Notes under the pieces: generated by a model
Database searches by the model: none
Told to the model about the DNA's origin: nothing
What the model saw: the letters and a program-made list of their open reading frames with translations, nothing else
Shown: piece by piece, positions 45,801 through 53,671 of the stretch
Numbering within the stretch: position 1 is the stretch's first letter
Layout: each line of letters begins with the position of its first letter
From: Nocardioides insulae DSM 17944
Lineage (GTDB): Bacteria > Actinomycetota > Actinomycetes > Propionibacteriales > Nocardioidaceae
DNA length: 64,000 nucleotides
NCBI RefSeq assembly: GCF_000422825.1
Contig: NZ_AUGU01000020.1
Location: forward strand, 1 to 64,000
Reading direction: 5' to 3'
Made by a program: the position numbers and the translations under genes

Positions 45801-47456
45801 CCGGACATCGGGACTGCGGCCCGCACCGGCCAGAGGTTGACCTGGTCCGGCCCGCTCGCCGTGGGCGGGACCGTGACGATCAGCTACGCCGTGACGGTCG
45901 ACGACCCGCCGGGCGGGGACGCCGTCCTGGCCAACGCCGTCGTGGCCCCGGGATCGAACTGTCCCGCCGGTGCGGAGGATCCGGCGTGTACGACGAGCAC
46001 GCCGGTGCGCGCGCTCACGATCGAGAAGACCGTGGACGGTGCGGCGGAAGTGCTGCCGGGCGGCACCGTGACCTATGCGGTGACGGTGACGAACACCGGC
46101 GGGGTGGGCTATCCGGCGGACGCACCGGCAGTGGTCTCCGACGATCTGGCGGGGGTGTTGGACGACGCCTCGTTCGACGAGGGCTCGATCGTGGTGGAGC
46201 CCGGCCAGGGCAGCGCGTCCTACGACGAGCCGACGCTGACCTGGACCGGGCCGCTGACCGTGGGCGAGAGCGTGCGGATCAGTTACTCGGTGACGGTCGA
46301 GGATCCGATGACCGGTGACCGGGTGCTGACCAATGTCGTGACGGGTCCTCCCGAGTCGTCCTGTGTGGAGGGCACGGAGGCGGGGTGCTGGGTGGTGGTG
46401 GAGCCTCCGCCGGGCGCCAGTCCCCGCACGCTGAACATCACCAAGTCCGACGATGCCGACGGTGCTGTGCTGCCGGGCGACGTGGTCACCTACACGGTGA
46501 CCGTCGAGAACCCCGGCTCGATCGCTTACACCGAGGAGAGCGCCGCGGCGGTCCAGGACGACCTCGCCGACGTGCTCGACGACGCGACCTGGAACGACGA
46601 CGCGGCGGCGGTCCCCGCCGGCGGCACGGTGAGGTTCGAGGAGCAGACCCTGTCCTGGTCAGGTCCGCTGGGCCCGGGCGAGAGTGTCACCCTCACCTAC
46701 TCGCTGACCGTCGACGCGCCAGTGCGCGGTGACGGGCTGCTGACCAACGCCGTGGCCGGTCCCGCGGAGTCCAACTGCTTCCCCTCCTCCGACCCGGCTC
46801 CGGCCCGAGCGGTGGGCGGGGTGGCGAGGCTAGCTCCGGAATGCCGCAGCACCGTCGCGGTGCGCCAGTTCGAGGTGTCCAAGCAGGCCCAGCCGCACCG
46901 AGTGTCACCGGGTGGGGACGTCGCCTACACGCTCACGGTGCGCAACACCGGTGGGGTCGACTATCCGGCGGACGAGCCGGCCGTGGTGCGGGACGACCTG
47001 TCCGAGGCGCTCGACGACGCGGCCTGGAACGGCGACGCCGCGGCCGACACCGGCGAGGTCTCCTTCGCTGGACCGCTGTTGCGCTGGTCCGGTCCGCTGG
47101 CGGCGGGCGAGACCGTGACGATCACCTACTCGCTCACGGTGAACCGGCCGAGTACCGGTGACGCGGACATGGTCAACGCCGTGGTCGCGCGCTCACCCGG
47201 CGGCCTCTGCCTGGACGGCGAGGACGACAACTGCGTGACGACCAGTACGGTCGCGCCCACGGACTCGCCCGACCCCGGTCCTGACCCCGGCCCCGGTGCC
47301 CAGCCGCCGGGTCCCGGACCGGGAGCGGGAGGACCCGGGGGATGGCTGCCCGACACGGGCGCCGGGAGGCTGGGCCTCGCCCTGCTGCTCGTCGTACTGT
47401 TGCTCGGCTCGGGGGGCTACCTGATCCGGCGTGGTCGGCGGGCACCCGGCTCCTGA
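39825..47456 (+). CDS. Giant LPXTG cell-wall-anchored surface protein
   Basis: The 2543-residue protein is secreted and wall-anchored. Residues 1-65 form a long signal peptide (basic n-region, then LLGVLGSLTLLTGLASVVVL, cleavage near ASA). Residues about 70-375 are a lectin-like beta-rich head. About 380-505 is a DUF11-like domain, 513-762 a DUF6923-type beta-propeller, and 772-938 and 942-1116 are two GEVED domains (DWGDAPDSYGTL, GEVEDW). Ten tandem domains of about 134 residues follow (1121-2455), each opening with a KTSDA-like motif and carrying DDLSxVLDDA. A Pro/Gly spacer (2477-2504), LPDTG (2508-2512), membrane helix and RRGRR tail finish it. A sortase would attach it; none is in the window. 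It is likely an adhesin or stalk. Confidence 0.93.
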   Translation: MVEAVRAWAGGRVGRRAGRSARHWRSRLLGVLGSLTLLTGLASVVVLPVVETPWTPAPPASAAPGSPGVMESPETFFFEDFENTTWPEPVGPTQIGTNPNAWDAGDHVQTLTAYPYGASPGDAGYQPGYTNDSGATYIADEIWAAGANCNGLVMAAHGSVSYANTSNDVPLPSTPAAADCRFAGTGSGPNRWFNSNRINANGMGQYMLGNISGAPYPYAGGLVPLPTSSVVNHVVTSFTNAVQPQTAGTMLELAEPIPVDAGRFYQFSVDIASQSCVNSGNGANPQFYLTQADGSESTAFTTPPDTCSGATASSFGQLGPGGGSTALGQQRTVRVGTWVGDTALRSTGDAIGLRVDNLDGSPAGNDTAFDNIMILDTTPKLDKEFTPAVAPVGSPAQLTFTVTNTHAPGDPDTPSGPKVDFAFTDTLSDPDLLLTGTSSTTCGDGEVTVDAATGTVELIGGDLVGPDPVTCTVTVGVTADVEGTFSNGPGDMELTGLNPPGEAEISFVEDSLECSASAYLFQNVPVDVFEVDLLTGAYDELHPDLYDQGINGVGYNLLDDYLYGAVTGSSPTRIVRVSASGTVTDLGTPPDWGEVANPQTTYNVGEFDDEGHLWLANGGSGSPLRWVEIDLDPDSATYLQVLASGSAGLPGVTTGIYDWGFDAATGTFLSLAPASSGGPRIVRFDPADGSLSVVGVPGALVGPNGAANPQASPWGAAYTTPDGYLYLANNQTGQIWRVDMAAPTSAEFFSYGPTSSNNDGTRCPTAPLPIDWGDAPDSYGTLLASGGPYHGVGDAEEPLLSIGESVTDEPDGQPAASAALDQDDAFATDPTVTIDAAETSLSIPIANSSGESAALVGWIDFDHSGTFEDDERAAVDAGMTSGDDVLTWTVPADAVPGDSYLRLRTVLGDADALPTDPTDIGPGVESGEVEDWPITLSELPLDHGDAPDSYGTLTTSGGASHAVVDYDEATNTAPLMLGDENTVDTEEDGVPTLGADGDDLAGVDDEGAVTEPVTAELGEEVVLDVLATNDSTSDATLVAWLDGDQSGTFDPGEASAAVTVPAGSGALTYPVTLPAASVPGDSYLRVRLFDGANGDPQPTGAWTGGEVEDYLVAVVEPELSVTKTSDAGGSVLPGDVLTYTVTVENTGTAEFTEADPASLADDLADVLDDATYNLDATVTPDQGSVAFDEPTLTLTWAGPLAVGETVTVTYTVTVDAPPAGDAVLENTVVAPDSSCGPDVDPADPACTVSTPVRSLEIEKTSDAVTEILPGQSIGYSFTVTNTGGYDYTAADPATAVDDLSAVLDDVAFSGEATVAPDQGTLGYAAPVLSWSGPLAAGESVTVTYTVTLDDPLTGDDILTNTVSGPAESNCGPGADPADPDCTVVLPAPGLDIVKTATPDTDPLLPGGAVDYTVVVTNTGERDYTAAAPAQVLDDLTGVLDDATYNDDAVSDPDLGAPEVTGAELEWFGPLAVGESVTITYSVTVDDPPGGDGVLTNAVTGPPESNCPEGTEEGCTTTTPVRTLAIAKTSDAAAEVLPDDTVTYTVQVSNPSTVAYTAADQAGFSDDLSAVLDDATFLEGSIVVDPSQGAASLSGTTLAWSGPLAAGETITVTYSVVVDDPPGGDGVLTNAVTGPPESNCPAGTEEGCTTTTPVRSVGIAKASDAVGEVLPGDTVTYSVEVTNTGGVDYVGPDSALTVTDDLSAVLDDATLDEASIVLAPDIGTAALAGQTLTWTGPLAVDDSVTITYTVDVDDPVAGDGVLTNAVTGPPESTCAEGTEEGCTTTTPVRSVGVVKTSDSPSGVIAGDQIAYTIEIANTGGFAFTAQDPATVADDLSAVLDDATLVEGSIVVDPDQGSANYDEPTLTWTGPLAVGDTVTISYTLTVADPVSGDGVLTNAVVGGGCPDPAVTDPDAPAYDPDCSTQVPVLEAGLEVTKTSDAGAEVVPGDTVTYTVTVDNTGEVAYPASAPATVSDDLSGVLDDASFVPGSIVLAPDIGTAARTGQRLTWSGPLAVGGTVTISYAVTVDDPPGGDAVLANAVVAPGSNCPAGAEDPACTTSTPVRALTIEKTVDGAAEVLPGGTVTYAVTVTNTGGVGYPADAPAVVSDDLAGVLDDASFDEGSIVVEPGQGSASYDEPTLTWTGPLTVGESVRISYSVTVEDPMTGDRVLTNVVTGPPESSCVEGTEAGCWVVVEPPPGASPRTLNITKSDDADGAVLPGDVVTYTVTVENPGSIAYTEESAAAVQDDLADVLDDATWNDDAAAVPAGGTVRFEEQTLSWSGPLGPGESVTLTYSLTVDAPVRGDGLLTNAVAGPAESNCFPSSDPAPARAVGGVARLAPECRSTVAVRQFEVSKQAQPHRVSPGGDVAYTLTVRNTGGVDYPADEPAVVRDDLSEALDDAAWNGDAAADTGEVSFAGPLLRWSGPLAAGETVTITYSLTVNRPSTGDADMVNAVVARSPGGLCLDGEDDNCVTTSTVAPTDSPDPGPDPGPGAQPPGPGPGAGGPGGWLPDTGAGRLGLALLLVVLLLGSGGYLIRRGRRAPGS
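43186..47190 (+). repeat. Ten tandem ~400-bp domain repeats in surface-protein gene
   Basis: Units begin near 43186, 43588, 43990, 44393, 44793, 45195, 45616, 46017, 46430 and 46870. Each codes for one immunoglobulin-like domain. Neighbouring units share long near-identical DNA (for example about 44290-44387 against 44690-44787), which indicates recent duplication or gene conversion. Copy number may differ between strains or be collapsed in assemblies. Confidence 0.92.
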
Positions 47457-47533
47457 GCGTCGGCGGTGGAGACGCAGGAGGGCCGGATCCGCTCACCCGC
47501 GGCGAGGGATTCGGGGGCGGACCCGCAGCGCCG

Positions 47534-47539
47534 TAGACT
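47534..47539 (+). promoter_or_regulatory. Leaderless -10 element for ychF
   Basis: TAGACT lies 8 nt before the ychF GTG, with no Shine-Dalgarno sequence. Confidence 0.5.
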
Positions 47540-47547
47540 TCACGCCC

Positions 47548-48636
47548 GTGGCTCTCACCATCGGCATCGTCGGTCTCCCCAACGCGGGCAAGTCGACCCT
47601 CTTCAACGCGCTCACCAAGAACGACGTCCTCGCGGCGAACTACCCCTTCGCCACCATCGAGCCGAACGTCGGCGTCGTGGGCGTGCCCGACGACCGGCTG
47701 CCGAAGCTGGCCGAGATCTTCGACTCGCAGCGGATCCTGCCGGCGACGGTGGAGTTCGTCGACATCGCCGGGATCGTCGCCGGCGCCTCGCAGGGGGAGG
47801 GGCTGGGCAACAAGTTCCTGGCCCACATCCGCGAGTCCGCGGCGATCTGCCAGGTGACCCGTGTCTTCCGCGACGAGGACGTCACCCACGTCGACGGCAA
47901 GGTCGACCCCGGGTCGGACATCTCCACCATCTCCACCGAGCTGATCCTCGCCGACCTCCAGACCGTCGAGAAGGCGGTCCCGCGGTTGGAGAAGGAGGCG
48001 AAGGGCAAGAAGGACCTGGCCCCCGTCGTGGCCGCGGCGAAGCAGGCCCAGGAGGCCCTCGAGGCCGGTACGCCGGTCATCACCCTGCTCCAGTCGGGAG
48101 CGCTCGACGCCGAGCACGTCCGCGAACTGCAGCTGCTCACCGCCAAGCCGTTCCTCTTCGTCTTCAACTGCGACGCCGACGAGCTGGCCGACGAGGAGCT
48201 CAAGGCGAAGATGCGCGACCTGGTCGCGCCCGCCGAGGCGATCTTCCTGGACGCCAAGTTCGAGGCCGAGCTCGTGGAGCTGGGCGATGACGAGGAGGCC
48301 CGCGAGATGCTCGCCGAGATGGGCGTCGAGGAGCCCGGTCTCGACGTACTCGCCCGGGTCGGCTTCGACACCCTCGGCCTGCAGACCTACCTCACCGCCG
48401 GTCCCAAGGAGACCCGCGCCTGGACCATCAAGAAGGGCGCCACCGCCCCCGAGGCCGCCGGCGTGATCCACACCGACTTCCAGAAGGGCTTCATCAAGGC
48501 CGAGATCGTCTCCTTCGACGACCTCGTGGAGGCCGGGTCGATGCTCAAGGCCAAGGAGGCCGGCAAGGTCCGCATGGAGGGCAAGGACTACGTCATGGTC
48601 GACGGCGACGTGGTGGAGTTCCGCTTCAACGTGTGA
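47548..48636 (+). CDS. ychF: Redox-regulated ribosome-binding ATPase YchF
   Basis: The 362-residue protein is an Obg-family P-loop protein that hydrolyses ATP and binds the ribosome. It has G1 GLPNAGKSTLFNAL, the switch region NYPFATIEPNVGVV, G3 DIAGIVAGASQGEGLGNKFL, a coiled-coil arm (about 130-200), NCDAD replacing the usual NKxD and a C-terminal TGS domain (about 275-362, TYLTAGPKETRAW, DFQKGFIKAEI). GTG 47548 gives the canonical family length. It closes the conserved core block in this window. Confidence 0.96.
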   Translation: MALTIGIVGLPNAGKSTLFNALTKNDVLAANYPFATIEPNVGVVGVPDDRLPKLAEIFDSQRILPATVEFVDIAGIVAGASQGEGLGNKFLAHIRESAAICQVTRVFRDEDVTHVDGKVDPGSDISTISTELILADLQTVEKAVPRLEKEAKGKKDLAPVVAAAKQAQEALEAGTPVITLLQSGALDAEHVRELQLLTAKPFLFVFNCDADELADEELKAKMRDLVAPAEAIFLDAKFEAELVELGDDEEAREMLAEMGVEEPGLDVLARVGFDTLGLQTYLTAGPKETRAWTIKKGATAPEAAGVIHTDFQKGFIKAEIVSFDDLVEAGSMLKAKEAGKVRMEGKDYVMVDGDVVEFRFNV

Positions 48637-48756
48637 CGCCGCCCGCATCAAGGTGCACCGCGAGGGAGCAGCTCCCGAGAGCCGCGTCCGGCTGAACGGC
48701 GCGATCCTCGCCTCCTGGCAGGCGGCGAGCGCTACTGTGAACCGAGTCCCCCGAGC

Positions 48757-51462
48757 GTGGGAGTGGCAGACGTGGGCGCTGAACCCGATATCCCGACCGG
48801 GTCGACCGGGTCGACCGATGCGACCGCGCGGCCGCGGGATCTCCGTACGACGATCTACCAGGCCAAGCTGCGGCCCGCGGTCAATCCCGGGCACCTGGTG
48901 CCGCGTCCCCGGCTCGTGGAGCTCCTGGACCGGCTCGCGACCGCACCGCTGACGCTCGTTTCCGCCCCGGCGGGGTCGGGCAAGACCTCGTTGCTGCGGG
49001 AGTGGGTCGAGGCCACCGACCTTCCGCATGCCTGGCTCTCGATCGACGAGACGGACCGTGACCCGGCGCAGCTGTGGCTGGGAGTTCTGGCCGCGCTCGA
49101 GGGCATCGCCCCCGGGTGCGCGGAGCCGGCGACCGACGAACTACGCCTCCAGCGCTCCGTCCTGGGCGCCGTGAGTGCCCTGCTCGACGACCTCGAGACC
49201 CGTTCCTACTCGCCGCGCGTGCTCGTGATCGACGACCTCCAACTGGTCGACGGTGACGAGGCCGTCTCCGCTTCCCTGTCGGTCTTCGTGCAGCACCTGC
49301 CGGCCTGGCTCCACGTGGTCGTCGCGAGCCGCCGTACTCCTCGCCTCCCGGTGGACCGACTTCGCGCCAGGGGACTGATCGGCGAGCTCCACTTCCCCGA
49401 GCTGCGGTTCTCCGTGGACGAGGCGGCGGAGATGTTCAGGCGGTTGGCGCCCTCGCTACCCGACGACCGGGTGAAGGAGGTCGCCGTCCGGGCGGGGGGA
49501 TGGGCGGCCAGCATCCAGCTCGCCGCGATCGCGGCACGCTCGGTCGACGCCCAGGCCACGCTCGGCGTACCGCCCGAGGACGAGGGCGTGCGATTCCTCG
49601 AGGACTACATCTGGCACGAGGTGCTCGCCGGCGAACCGGCGGAGGTCGTGGACGCGCTGCTCTCGACCGCGGTGGTCGAGCGGGTGGAGCCCGCACTGGC
49701 CGAGATCCTGACCGGCCGGCCCGACGCCGCGGCGCTCCTGGAGGAGGCCGAGGTCCGTGGCCTGTTCGTGACCCGGTTCGAGCCGTCCGGTGCCTATGAG
49801 ATGCATGGTCTGGTGCGCGAGGCGCTGCTCTCGGTGCAGCGGAGGAGGGCGCCGGAACGTCTCGTCGAGTTGCACCGGCTCGCGGCCGGTTGGTTCGAGG
49901 CCGACGGCGCACCCGTCCCTGCTCTGGACCACCTGCTGCGGGCCGGCGAGCCACGCGAGGCGGTCCGCCTGCTCGCACGGACCGTGACGACGCTGTACGA
50001 GACCGGGCGGGAGGCCACCATCCGGCACACCCTCGCCGCCCTCGAGGGGCGCCTGGCTCCCGAGGACCTGGCCGCGAACGTCGAGCTCGCCTGGTGCCAG
50101 CTGTACGTCGACCGGGAGGCGTTCCGGCACACCGTCGAGCACCTCGCCGGCTGGTCGAGGCCCGAGGGAGCCGAGGGCGACGACGTCCTGGCCGCCCGGA
50201 CGGTGATGGTGCAGGCGCAGGCCGCCTCCCTGCGGGGTGACTGGGCCCAGGGGGCCAGGCTGACGAGGTCGGCGCTCGGGATGTTCGGGGACCAGTGGTT
50301 CCTCGACCCCGCCGGCAAGGTCAGCTGGAGCCTGATCGCGCGCGAGATCGCCCTCGCGGAGCGCTGGGAGGACTCCGCGCCCGAAGTGCGCCACGTCACC
50401 GCCGCCGTCAGCATCGTGCCGGAGCGGCGACTCAGCCTGGAGGGCACCCGGGCGCTGGGCCATGCCCTGGCGGGGCGTCCGGTCGACGCGCTGCGGGTGA
50501 TCTCCGGTGCACGCCGGGCGTCAGACCTGGCGAACACGGCGATGCTGCGCGCGGAGCTATCCATCGCGGAGGCGGTGGCCCAACGCGAGCTCGGTGACCT
50601 GGTGGGCCGGACGTCGGTGCTGCTGGAACTGGCGGAGACCGAGTGCGACCCGTTGCCCTACTGTCGGCTGCTTGCCTGTCTGGAGCTGACCCGGGCATGG
50701 CTGGATGAGGGCAACCTCGATTCCGCGCGTCGGTCCTTCGGCCAGGCGGTCGAGATCGTGGACACCGAGGTGACCGCGGCCGGCGCCCGGACCTGGCTCG
50801 CCCGCGTCGGCGTCCTGGTGGCTCTGGCGACCGGGCAGCTCGAGGAGGCGCGCACCTGGGCCGCCCAGGTCGAGGACCCGTTCTGGGCGTGTGTGAAGCG
50901 GGCCCGGGTCCTGATCGCCGAGGGCGATCGAGGCGTCGCCTTCGACGCGCTCAAGGAGGCCGAACCCCGCTGTGAACGCCACCGCGTGGTGCTCGCGCTG
51001 CTGCTGAGCCGGACCACTGCCGACCGTACCGAGGCCGAGACCCAGCTGCTCGAAGCGGCACGGCTCGCCGCGGAGCACGGACTCGTCCAGACGGTGGTCT
51101 CCGAAGGACCCGAGGTGGTCGACTCCATCGAGCGGCTCGCCTGGCAGCTGCCGGCGCCGTGGCTGGCCCGGCTACGGAGCCTGCCGGCGTCCGGGGCGGC
51201 GGCCCCGGTCGCCACGGTGCCGCTGGACCTGATCGAGGAGCTCACCGAGCGGCAGCTGGAGATCCTGCGGATGCTGCCGAGTCGCCTCACCCTGCGGGAG
51301 ATCGCCGACCAGCTCTACATCTCCGTGAACACGCTCAAGTTCCATCTCAAGGAGATCTACCGCAAGCTCGGCTGCGGTTCGCGCGCGGAGGCGGCCGAGA
51401 TGGTGCGAGCGCTGGTCAGTCTGAGGCGGCAGGGTCAGCCGTCGAGGACCACCCGTCGTTGA
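48757..51462 (+). CDS. LuxR-type ATPase transcriptional activator (MalT/LAL-like)
   Basis: The 901-residue regulator has a short Thr/Ser-rich N-terminus, a STAND/AAA-type ATPase domain with Walker A PAGSGKTS (71-78) and Walker B VLVIDDLQL, a long helical TPR-like sensor region (about 330-820) and a C-terminal LuxR HTH (about 832-890: LTERQLEILRML, LREIADQLYISVNTLKFHLK). Such proteins are activated by ligand and ATP-driven oligomerisation. The start is uncertain: GTG 48757, 48763 or 48772. Targets are unknown; candidates are the surface-protein gene upstream and the peptidase cluster downstream. Its 3' end overlaps the convergent DUF6325-like gene by 28 bp. Confidence 0.9.
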   Translation: MGVADVGAEPDIPTGSTGSTDATARPRDLRTTIYQAKLRPAVNPGHLVPRPRLVELLDRLATAPLTLVSAPAGSGKTSLLREWVEATDLPHAWLSIDETDRDPAQLWLGVLAALEGIAPGCAEPATDELRLQRSVLGAVSALLDDLETRSYSPRVLVIDDLQLVDGDEAVSASLSVFVQHLPAWLHVVVASRRTPRLPVDRLRARGLIGELHFPELRFSVDEAAEMFRRLAPSLPDDRVKEVAVRAGGWAASIQLAAIAARSVDAQATLGVPPEDEGVRFLEDYIWHEVLAGEPAEVVDALLSTAVVERVEPALAEILTGRPDAAALLEEAEVRGLFVTRFEPSGAYEMHGLVREALLSVQRRRAPERLVELHRLAAGWFEADGAPVPALDHLLRAGEPREAVRLLARTVTTLYETGREATIRHTLAALEGRLAPEDLAANVELAWCQLYVDREAFRHTVEHLAGWSRPEGAEGDDVLAARTVMVQAQAASLRGDWAQGARLTRSALGMFGDQWFLDPAGKVSWSLIAREIALAERWEDSAPEVRHVTAAVSIVPERRLSLEGTRALGHALAGRPVDALRVISGARRASDLANTAMLRAELSIAEAVAQRELGDLVGRTSVLLELAETECDPLPYCRLLACLELTRAWLDEGNLDSARRSFGQAVEIVDTEVTAAGARTWLARVGVLVALATGQLEEARTWAAQVEDPFWACVKRARVLIAEGDRGVAFDALKEAEPRCERHRVVLALLLSRTTADRTEAETQLLEAARLAAEHGLVQTVVSEGPEVVDSIERLAWQLPAPWLARLRSLPASGAAAPVATVPLDLIEELTERQLEILRMLPSRLTLREIADQLYISVNTLKFHLKEIYRKLGCGSRAEAAEMVRALVSLRRQGQPSRTTRR

Positions 51463-52049
51463 GCCTCGTACTGCTCGAGGGTGAGCAGGCCGCGGTCGAC
51501 GAGATCGGCGAGGGCGTGGAGTTGCGCCACCGGATCGACGGCGTTCTCGGCCCGGCGGTCGGTGGCCGGGCTCCGGCCCAGGAGGTCGGGACGCTCGCCG
51601 ACCGCCGTCCGGGCCAGTCCCAGGAGCACACGCTCCCGGCCGATCCGCTCCCCGGCGACGAGCAGCCCACCCGAGGCACGGGCCGCGGTGGCCAGCCCAC
51701 TCGCCCAGCGGTGCTCGACGAGGAGGAGCAGGGCGGCTCCATCCTGTCCGATCGTGCCGCCGGCCAGGGCGATGTCGTGAGCGCTCAGCCGCAGCCGACC
51801 GTCCATGATCCTGCCCAGTTCCGCCAGCGCCTGCACGTCAGCGGGCGCCTGCTCGCGGACGCTGGTCCGGCCGGCGGCACGGTCGAGGAGGACCACGTCG
51901 ATCAGTCGCACCACGCCTTCCGCGACCAGACCCGACATCGTGCGTGCCACCTCTTCGGCGTGATCGAGTGACCGGACCGAGACCAGCAGGTACTCGATCA
52001 GGTCGGTGTCGATGGCGAGCGTCTCGTCGTCCTGGACTGGGTCGGACAT
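51435..52049 (-). CDS. DUF6325-like protein with C-terminal SHOCT domain
   Basis: The 204-residue protein has an N-terminal alpha/beta domain (about 12-160: DLIEYLLVSVRSLDHAEEVA, GVVRLIDVVLLDRAA, SAHDIALAG) like the DUF6325 family, repeated in style as two ferredoxin-like halves, and a C-terminal SHOCT motif (about 172-203: VAQLHALADLVDRGLLTLEQ). SHOCT modules often cap stress-related or membrane-linked proteins in Actinobacteria. The function is unknown. ATG 52049 gives the expected length with AAGG about 7 nt upstream. Its coding end overlaps the LuxR-type gene by 28 bp. Confidence 0.8.
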   Translation of the reverse strand: MSDPVQDDETLAIDTDLIEYLLVSVRSLDHAEEVARTMSGLVAEGVVRLIDVVLLDRAAGRTSVREQAPADVQALAELGRIMDGRLRLSAHDIALAGGTIGQDGAALLLLVEHRWASGLATAARASGGLLVAGERIGRERVLLGLARTAVGERPDLLGRSPATDRRAENAVDPVAQLHALADLVDRGLLTLEQYEAQRRVVLDG

Positions 52050-52386
52050 GGGCGCCTTCTCGGTGACCGGCGATGGATGGCGGACATGGGCATGCTCGCG
52101 CTGGACGGGGTGGAGCGGCACCACCCGGGAAGGGATGGCCGCGGGCCCTGCCTACCCGCGACCCCGCACCCCGTCGGTCCGCGAGTGCCTCATCCATCGG
52201 CCCGATGGCATGGGGCTCAGCGTCCGGCGCTGCCCTGGAACCGCGCCGACCCTCACGTTCACCCCCGTTGGGGTGGTGCGGGCCCACCCGGCACCGAGTG
52301 ACCCTCTGCCGGGGGGGCCGCCGGCCCGCGCCACGTGTCGATGCCCGACACAGTTCGTTCTCTGCACATGACAGGAGGGTCGCCCG
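52050..52386. other. 337-bp gene-free divergent region with dyads
   Basis: No credible gene was found in this stretch between the DUF6325-like gene and the M24 peptidase. It holds two perfect small dyads: CCATCG-GCC-CGATGG (52194-52208) and GTGTCG-ATGCC-CGACAC (52335-52351). The second lies 36 bp before the peptidase start and could be an operator for the peptide-use cluster. No clear -10/-35 pair was seen. Confidence 0.45.
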
Positions 52387-53523
52387 GTGAGTGTGAGCAC
52401 TGACCCGTCACCGTCTCCGTTCACGCACGAGGACTACGGGAGTCGGATGGCGCGGTCCGGCGACGCGGCGCGGGCGGTGGGCCTGGACGGCCTGATCGTC
52501 ACGCCCGGCCCGGATCTCGTCTGGCTCACCGGTTACCGGCCCACCGCGATCACGGAGCGACTGACCATGCTGGTCATCGTTCCCGGACACCGACCGACCC
52601 TGTTGGTGCCGGCCCTCGAGCGGCCGGACGCGGAGGCCGCCGACGGCGCACCGGTCCTCGAGATCGTCGACTGGACCGACGGCACGGATCCCTACCAGGT
52701 CGCCCGCGACCTGGTCTCCCCGGAAGCGGAGTACGGCATCTCGGATTCCACCTGGGCCATGCACGTGCTCGGGCTCCAGCGAACGATGCGTGCGACCGCC
52801 TATCGAGCACTCACCGAGTGCCTGCCGATGCTCCGGGCAGTGAAGGACGCCGCCGAGCTCACCCGCCTGGCCGCGGCCGGTGCGGCCGCGGACGCGACGT
52901 ACCAGGAGATCGTCCACCTGCGCTTCGCCGGTCGACGCGAATCCGAGGTAGCCGCCGATCTCGCCCGGCTGCTGACCGAGTTCGGTCACGAGCAGGTCGA
53001 CTTCACCGTCGTGGGTTCGGGACCGAACGGAGCCAATCCCCACCACGAGGCCGGCGAGCGGGTCATCGGGGAGGGCGACATGGTCGTGCTGGACTTCGGG
53101 GGGCTGCGTTACGGCTACGGGTCCGACACGACCCGGACCGTGGTCGTCGGGGAGCCCACGCCCGAACAGCATCGGGTGCACGACATCGTGCGCGAAGCTC
53201 AGTCCGCGGCGTTCGAGGCGGTCCGACCCGGGGTGGCCTGCCAGGAGATCGACCGCGTCGCCCGAGCGGTGATCACCGAGGCCGGGTACGGCGAACAGTT
53301 CCTCCACCGGACCGGCCACGGCATCGGCGTCACCACCCACGAGCCGCCGTACATGGTCGAGGGCGAGGAGCAGCCGCTCCGGCCGGGGATGTGCTTCTCG
53401 ATCGAGCCGGGGATCTACCTCGCCGGGCGCTTCGGTGTGCGGATCGAGGACATCGTCACCGTCACCCCCGAGGGCGGCGCCCGGCTGAACAACACCGACC
53501 ACGGACTCAGGGTCGTCGAGTAG
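52387..53523 (+). CDS. M24 family peptidase (Xaa-Pro aminopeptidase-like)
   Basis: The 378-residue protein has a creatinase-like N-terminal domain (about 15-150) and a pita-bread M24 catalytic domain (about 158-375). Metal ligands are recognisable: DFGG (Asp), GSDTTRT (Asp), GHGIG (His), SIEPGIY (Glu) and RIEDIV (Glu). It would cleave an N-terminal residue before proline, or a creatine-like amide. GTG 52387 has GGAGGG 8 nt upstream. It heads a plus-strand cluster with a permease and an M20 peptidase, which suggests use of a specific peptide. Confidence 0.92.
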   Translation: MSVSTDPSPSPFTHEDYGSRMARSGDAARAVGLDGLIVTPGPDLVWLTGYRPTAITERLTMLVIVPGHRPTLLVPALERPDAEAADGAPVLEIVDWTDGTDPYQVARDLVSPEAEYGISDSTWAMHVLGLQRTMRATAYRALTECLPMLRAVKDAAELTRLAAAGAAADATYQEIVHLRFAGRRESEVAADLARLLTEFGHEQVDFTVVGSGPNGANPHHEAGERVIGEGDMVVLDFGGLRYGYGSDTTRTVVVGEPTPEQHRVHDIVREAQSAAFEAVRPGVACQEIDRVARAVITEAGYGEQFLHRTGHGIGVTTHEPPYMVEGEEQPLRPGMCFSIEPGIYLAGRFGVRIEDIVTVTPEGGARLNNTDHGLRVVE

Positions 53524-53587
53524 GCGCGCGGATGACGACGAACCCGGCCACCGGGCCATGGACCCGACCGACACGGTGAAGGGATCG

Positions 53588-53671
53588 ATGATGCTGACCA
53601 CTACCCACTCCTCCTGTGCGACCGGGCCCCACGCGGGCGCGCTCGCCCGCTCGAGGAGACGATCGCGATGA
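53588..53671 (+). CDS. Possible 27-residue upstream peptide of APC permease
   Basis: This short open frame (MMLTTTHSSCATG at its start, an Arg-rich tail) has AAGGG 4 nt before its ATG and ends in an ATGA overlap with the permease start. The third codon positions are GC-rich except near the end. It could be a leader peptide that couples or attenuates permease translation. The evidence is position and overlap only; chance is a real alternative. Confidence 0.25.
   Translation: MMLTTTHSSCATGPHAGALARSRRRSR

Noticed and set aside
39825..47456. Modular NRPS/PKS-type megasynthase
   Set aside because: No adenylation, ketosynthase or carrier motifs occur; the repeats are beta-sandwich domains ending in an LPDTG wall anchor.
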